From assembly GCF_037975245.1 (NCBI RefSeq), contig NC_092567.1, positions 15,803,876 to 15,867,875 on the forward strand: a DNA stretch of 64,000 bases, given 5' to 3'. The number at the start of each line of letters is the position of its first letter. Position 1 is the first letter of the stretch. Source of the DNA: Apostichopus japonicus. Its lineage: Eukaryota > Echinodermata > Holothuroidea > Aspidochirotida > Stichopodidae. The translations under genes were made by a program, and so were the position numbers. This document shows positions 58,072 through 64,000 of this stretch, one piece after another. Below the pieces are notes generated by a model. The model saw nothing but the letters and a program-made list of their open reading frames with translations, was not told the origin of the DNA and ran no database searches.

Positions 58072-61000
58072 ATGGCATCTTGTGAAAGTTTGTACGATGT
58101 ACTTGGCGTTTCAAACAATGTCAGTCCTGAAGAAATGAAGAAAAGATATCATGAAAGACTCGTAAAGGTTGAGAAACACTGTGAACGCTCGACTAATCGG
58201 ATCCAAAGGCGATCTCCTAGCAAAGATAGTATAGGCTAGGCCTAGCCTATCACATATAAAACCATAGGCTAGGTCTACTGTATGTTTGGTTTGTAGGCTT
58301 AAGTAGGTCTAGCCTAGGCCTATATACATTTACCGTACGTGTACGTGTTTTACTTTCAATGGTTTTTGGCCAGTAAATAAATTGAATTTCTCAGGACGCA
58401 ATCAGTTTATATTCACATGATGTTTTCTTGTAATCTCTATAGGGTGAATAACAGTTAGTTCTTCAAAGAACTTCCTCATTTTTTGATCCTGTAGTGATCA
58501 ACCACCTCGGCAGCTCAAAATATTAGGGTGATGAGAATAGACCCTCGTTCATTTAGGTGCGATTTCAGACAGAACCACATCTTTCAACTAGCTCGTTAAT
58601 ATGCACATAATACACACAGAATATACATCTGGTGTTCAACATCTGATTCTATCTTTGTTCAGCTACTGGGGGGAAATATGGGACAAGCTAAAACGAATGA
58701 CAGCGAATGACAATTGACTTTGTACAGGGTAAATTACCATTTGCGAATGACAGTGAATGACAACGAAGGACAGTGTTGAGTGGAGATAGAATGATTAACG
58801 GAGTGGAGTAAATGCGGTTATTGGTTTTCTGCGCAAAAATGATTTGAGGAAAATCGCATGTTACGTGGTTGTAGGGTTTTGGTGTAATTTACGGATAGAA
58901 ACCACAGGGAAAGATTTTGTGTGAGAATGCGCTTGAGTGCTGTGCTTTTTACCTCTGTAGATTTATATAGAAAGATAACTGAAGCCGTTTCAAGATTATA
59001 GAATTGTTATTTTGTAACAATTAATATCGGCAAAATGACGTAAAATTTACTTTTTAAAATCAGACTTACAATTTCGCTTACTATAAGGTGCATTTTTATC
59101 TTGTCCGTACTTTACTAGATCTAGATACCCACGAAGTCTGAACTGTGATATCCGGTTGAAGCAAATGTCTGTGCTGTCATTATTGTCATTTGTTTTAGTC
59201 AACGCATTTTTTTAGTGTGAACAACATATTGTCATTCGTTATGTGTAACGCAATTGTCATTCGTTTTAGTAACACCCGGAAATATGTTAACAGACTATGT
59301 TATTCGCCTGGCAGACCTATAAAGATGGCACTTACACCTTATTTGATTGTTTTATTCAATTTGCTTGTCAGCCAGAGAAACATTACTATAGTTTTTCTTA
59401 TTTCATCCAACTTAAATCGCTGACTAGCACAACTTAGTAGGTTGTAACAGCTACAGTAGGTGAGAGACAATAATAATTTATCCCTGCCAAACTGCTGGCT
59501 GTCAAGTCACCGCTGCATGGGCTTTAAGAATAGATACTTAAAAATACTAAATATTAGCCTAACTTAAACAGTGGAAATATTGTCCATCTTGAAACCCCAT
59601 CGATCACATTGACTGTATTTATAGAGATGTTTAAAAGCACTAAGACCTGTACTGTATGTCCTTTCTGTTGCAGTATTCGCCTGATAAACTTGGCCATGGT
59701 GCAGATAAAGAAGAAATCGAGAAAGCGATGCAACTGTATCTCAAACTGCAAGAAGCCTGGAAAATTCTGAACGATCCAGAAAAGAAAAGACGATATGATG
59801 CAGAGCTTGCAGGTAACTTTACTAGTTGAAGGTTTACTTTACAGTTTTATTCTATCTTGAGTCGATCACTATCTGGTGGCTTTTAAAGAGAGATTGCAGA
59901 GAGTTGACTTTGCTCCTCTCTTATCTGTGGAAGGAGGAGTGGGAGGTGCCCATGAAGTAAGGGCAGATAAGAAAGCACAGGTTGACTGGGAGACATGTAA
60001 GTATCATCACTAGTATCTCGAACCAGTATCTCTGCGGAATTATGTAATCAATTGCGATATTCAAGCAAAATCGCATCCGGAAAAGGCAAAATTATGAGTG
60101 GTGGAATTCAAGTGTTCAATACACTGTTAACAATTATCAGGCACTTCAGAAATGAACATTGTCCATTTGTTTAGGCGCGATAGACCTTGAGTTTAACTAT
60201 ATATATAGAGCCCATTCCGTATTTTGCGGTAGTGATCTTCGGCTTTCCTGCATAGGGCCCTATCCTGTCAGTCCTAGCAGTGCCATAGACATGACTCTGG
60301 CTCCTTATGTGTGGAATCTTTCCTGTTTACAGATCTCCAAAGATTTTGTAAAGCCGTGCAACATATATCTCAATCTATTGGCTCTAGAGTTGTGAAGATA
60401 TGTATTAATAGGTCTCAGCTTCAATAGTCAGAGAAGCATTGTATAAGATAATAAGACCAGTATTATTTCCATTTTTGGAACTTGGATACAATTATAATGA
60501 TGCTCAGTTTGGTGAATGTGATTGAAAATACCTCAAAATAGCTTTCTGGTTGCTTGATGACAAGAGGTGTGTAAAGTTGCCAATCGAATGGTGGGCAACA
60601 TTCCGTTGCTAAAATGTGCTACATATCAGTGGTAAAAGCAGTATGTTAATTTGAATATGTCACACAATGTGTGAATTAGGGAATGTGCATGTACTTTGCT
60701 CAGAAGTGTTTTCGTCAGCGATTTCTCAAGGGACAGATATCACAGAACTCACTGTGTGAATTTAGAGTGTGAATTTAGAGTGTGAATTTAGAGTGTGAAT
60801 TTAGAGTGTGAATTTAGAGTGTGAATTTAGAGTGTGAATTTAGAGTGTGAATTTAGAGTGTGAATTTAGAGTGTGAATTTAGAGTGTGAATTTAGAGTGT
60901 GAAGTTAGAGTGTGAAGTTAGAGTGTGAATTTAGAATGTGAATTTAGAGTGTGACTGGAGATCCCCATTGTCACTGAATCTCTGTCTTATGTCTGCTGTT

Positions 61001-62889
61001 ATTGAGCAACCTATTTAACATTTTCCTTCCAAACCTTTGTTTAACACTTGTGCTTTCTTCATCCTTGACAATATCACAAATACAGCGGTTTGGTATTAAC
61101 TATCCTTAATAAAAATAAAAGTGCCACTTCTGAGGAGCACTTTTCTGGCCCAACTGGCTCGAAATTTTTAAATAAAACTTTACTTTATAATCATTTATTT
61201 TGCAGCAAAGTCATTGAGATATGAGTCCCCGTCAGAGAACGCGGTCGACGTATCCGAAATGGACTATGACTCTGGTAGATATCATTTTAGATCTTTCAAA
61301 TATTCTTTAAGTGATTTTAAATGTTCCTAACAGGGTACAGTTTGCATCGTGAACATTTCATCAGGTGGTGGTGGCGCCATTGCATAACAGAAATGGACTG
61401 CGTAAAAGTTAAGAGGCCTGATGTTTCAATCCTAGCAGGATCTTGAAAAAATTTTCAGAGGCTGAATGACAAGTTACAGTTACAGCAATTGACTCCTGTA
61501 AAATCTAGACATTATAACATAATATTGCATTTTTCCAACCAGGAAATTAGACATAAACATTAGAGGTTATCAAATCATGTACAGATTCTTCTTTATTGGA
61601 AGTACATAGTAGGAATATGTACTCCAAATTTGTGTGAGAATATTAAATGGCTTGTATTGAAGAGAGAAAAGTTTTCTTTCCAACATAATATGCAGCTTTT
61701 AATGTAGTTCCGTTGTCTGAAAATTTTGCTTGGATTTACTACTGACCAATATAAACCGATAACAAGTGTAAACTACAGCATGTATTATTCTGATTTTGTC
61801 TGTGTACCTGGATTGATATTTGCTATAAACAAAGTCTATAACTTAGAAATTATACATTTTCTTCGGGGCAAAATTTTATGGACTTTTTCTTTTGGTCCCT
61901 CGGACATTCGTGCCTCACATTTTGGTTGTCCGACCAGCAAATTTGGTTGCCCAAAGTTTTCTTTAACAATGATATGTACTTTGAAAATAATATGTACACT
62001 GTAGGAGAGATTTGTAGTTTCATGAATATGACAACAACATTTGGGTGAAACCAGTGTATCATTTTTACCTTTGTGGGGGGGGGGGGGTCACTATACTTAA
62101 CATGCTATCTAAGTTTGATGGAAACTAGTAGTCGTCCAACGAACAGCCTCCACAGCTGATTTTCGTTGTCCCAACGAAAGATTTGGACGACATGAATGCA
62201 ATCAAAAATTTGCCTTGCTGTTGTTGCATAGACTTGAAGCATGTATATATATTTTTTCCATATTTTGGTATAGACTTTGTAATAACATTGTCAGAACCAT
62301 AATTGTGTTATAGTTTTAAAGGGTGTGAAGACTCGCACAAAACATTAATCTGACCTAATTTCTGAACGAGGTGTAACAGAAGTGTTAGACACCACCATTG
62401 ATCCCAGAAAATACACACACACAGCTTGCTACCATCGGTAATTTGACACTAGTGTACAGTCAGTACATAGCTGCGGTCAATACCCACAGCACAGTGTACA
62501 AACAATACAGCGATGGACATCTCAGGTCCAGCTAAAGATAACAAGGTATCACGTTTCATTACTGTACTGTCTGCATTTTGTAGCAACACAAACAAAACGT
62601 CACTTGCAAGCAATGGAAAGTTAACTTTTTGAGATGGTTTTTGCGGTTTGGGGCGAGTCTTCAACGCCCGTTTAAGTTTATGGTCAAGGGCCTTGGAGAT
62701 AATATCTGTTTTGTGCGTTATATTTTGGTTAAATGTTTACGTTTTACAGATGAAGACGTCTACTTTTACCATTGCCGGTGTGGAGGAGACTTTGAGTTTC
62801 GTGGTCCATCAGTACCAACAGATATCACATGTAATACTTGCTCTTTAAGCTTATGTGTGACTGCAAACAGAGGCAATGGCAATACTTGA
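58072..62889 (+). CDS. DNAJC24: DNAJC24/DPH4, diphthamide-pathway J-domain protein
   Basis: Exons 58072-58167, 59674-59812, 61206-61274 and 62750-62889 join in phase (444 nt, 147 residues; human DNAJC24 is 149). Residues 1-80 form a J domain: SLYDVLGVSNNVSPEEMKKR, then KYSPDKLG, then LQEAWKILNDPEKKRRYD. The C-terminus is a CSL zinc finger with CRCGG and CNTC as the four Cys ligands, after EMDYDSDEDVYFYH. DPH4 is known to support the DPH1-DPH2/DPH3 complex in the first step of diphthamide synthesis on eEF2, through its zinc/iron-binding CSL domain and Hsp70-stimulating J domain. Here the invariant HPD is SPD (TCG codon), so Hsp70 stimulation may be impaired. The start is the only ATG giving the J-domain helix I in frame. 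Confidence 0.9.
58688..59269. mobile_element. TIR element with GAATGACA subterminal repeats
   Basis: CTAAAACGAATGACA at 58688 is matched exactly, in reverse, by TGTCATTCGTTTTAG ending at 59269. Both ends carry additional GAATGACA copies (three or more at the left, three at the right in reverse), typical of transposase-binding subterminal repeats. The 582-bp interior has no significant ORF. It lies in DNAJC24 intron 1. No target duplication was recognised. Confidence 0.7.
60755..60955. repeat. 13-bp minisatellite, about 15 units
   Basis: The unit GTGTGAATTTAGA repeats about fifteen times with a few variants (GAAGTTAGA, GAATTTAGAAT). It lies in DNAJC24 intron 2. Confidence 0.95.
62316..62675. 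mobile_element. TTAA-flanked TIR element (family 1), copy 2
   Basis: TTAA at 62316-62319 and 62672-62675. The left end TTAAAGGGTGTGAAGACTCG and right-end complement TTAAACGGGCGTTGAAGACT match copy 1 at 45546-45909 in inverted orientation across the whole element. It ends 75 bp before DNAJC24 exon 4, so it sits close to a splice acceptor. Confidence 0.85.
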
Positions 62890-63452
62890 AGGTGAGTCAT
62901 AAGTCAGACCAACACATGTTACTCTGTGTGTTTTTTAGTACTTCCAAGTTCTTGTGTGTTTTCAAAGTACTTCCAAGTTCTTGGGGTGTTAAAAACTCTT
63001 TCAAAGAAGTTGCACGACATAAATTTCTCCTCTCATCAACTAACTCAAGTGGTAGCTTTTTTGGTTCCATGAGTTGATGTTATTTAATATGGATAAAGTG
63101 GTACATTGGGTTGTCTTTACAGCATCTGGTTATCTCCAGTGTGGGACATAAGGTGGAGAAGGTAGTAATAAGTACACACATGCTCAGAAACTATTGAGAA
63201 AGATTCATTCGACAGGCAACGGACACATGGTCATTTTCTTGTAAAACTGTATTCTGCTCTTGAGTTTGACACCATCTGTATATACAACAAAAATTTGAGA
63301 GCTTTAAGAGAAGATGTTTTACCTCAATAGGTTTAATAGTGCATATAAAACTCACTGAAGAGCCAGCATACTTAACAGACCAAAACTCAGCTGGAACGTA
63401 AAATGGGCACCTTGTTTTTATTAAGTCACCAACCCTTCCCTTCGCAAGCCCT

Positions 63453-64000
63453 TTAAAGCAGCATTTTGCATCCTTTTCTATGGTTTTTCTCAACCTCACT
63501 GATTCCATGATACCATAACTACATACATAACTAGCTTATCTATTCAAATATTACTTCAAATGGTGACATAAAAGTCGAAAAAGTTACACATTTCAACTTT
63601 GTTTTTCGCGAAGATATTCTCCGTTGGGATCCAAATAAACCTCGTCCATAATATGAATATTTAAAAGCTACGAACGTCATTGGCCAATAAATACTACAAC
63701 ATTATGCTTGATTGTGTAGATTGTCTATGGCAGTTGTACCAGGGAGCTGTTTGAGTCCAGCTCGCTGGTTGTACCAAGTTACCAATTCGACGTTTTGAAT
63801 CTATTTCTAGCAACAGCTCATAATTCATCCTGCATCTCTGATTGGTTGAATTCAAACTAGTGGGTTGGGGGAACTGTATGCGATTATTATTAAATGTGTA
63901 ATTTGTCGGTGTACACTTTTCTCATTATCTGCAAATATCCTTGATTACTCGCCAATTAACGCTTTTGGCAAGGCAAAAACTTGGCTAATATCTTAGTTTG
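63453..64000. mobile_element. TTAA-flanked TIR element (family 2), partial inverted copy
   Basis: It starts TTAAAGCAGCATTTTGCA and runs off the window end. It matches the reverse complement of 42413 down to about 41935, including AACCTCACTGA, AATTCAAACTAGTGGGTT and CGCCAATTAACG. Confidence 0.75.

Overview
The window looks like AT-rich genomic DNA from a deuterostome invertebrate, most likely an echinoderm (a sea cucumber would fit). The evidence is spliced genes with long introns, a caprin and a DPH4/DNAJC24 orthologue, lineage-specific Ig receptor genes, and a dense load of small TIR elements, a LINE tail, a SINE and satellites. All gene models were built by hand from GT..AG boundaries and codon phase; no alignment or transcript data were available.

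Region 1 (1-23,200) is a small immune-receptor-like cluster. A minus-strand gene (7280 to about 2686) encodes signal peptide, one Ig domain and a TM segment. A plus-strand gene (13508-17875) encodes signal peptide, two Ig domains, a TM segment, an acidic linker and a cytoplasmic exon resembling a NACHT NTPase with all of its key catalytic positions changed. The 3' flank of the minus-strand gene (1-3257) recurs in direct orientation at 18298-22612. There it carries a composite transposon insertion and is followed by a LINE 3' end. A frameshifted Ig exon lies at 10337-10495.

Region 2 (24,000-32,900) holds a decayed beta-propeller-like pseudogene, a long TA microsatellite, a ~320-bp satellite and several small transposons.

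Region 3 (32,949-55,140, minus strand) is a complete caprin gene. Sixteen coding exons join with perfect phase into about 857 codons: HR1 coiled-coil, dimerisation segment, G3BP-binding-like motif, Q-rich prion-like middle and RGG tail. Three of its introns contain tandem arrays whose repeat unit includes an exon/intron junction of the neighbouring caprin exon. In two arrays every copy keeps an open, phase-compatible mini-exon bounded by AG and GT.

Region 4 (58,072-62,889, plus strand) is a four-exon DNAJC24/DPH4 gene for the diphthamide pathway. Its CSL zinc-finger cysteines are intact, but the J-domain HPD motif reads SPD. It is divergently oriented from caprin. The human orthologues CAPRIN1 and DNAJC24 both map to 11p13, so the linkage may be old.

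Mobile DNA is abundant: an hAT-like element with an 8-bp target duplication, two families of TTAA-flanked TIR elements, a ~550-bp foldback element, a ~165-bp element with a 16-bp palindrome, a tRNA-derived SINE abutting a caprin splice donor, and several minisatellites.
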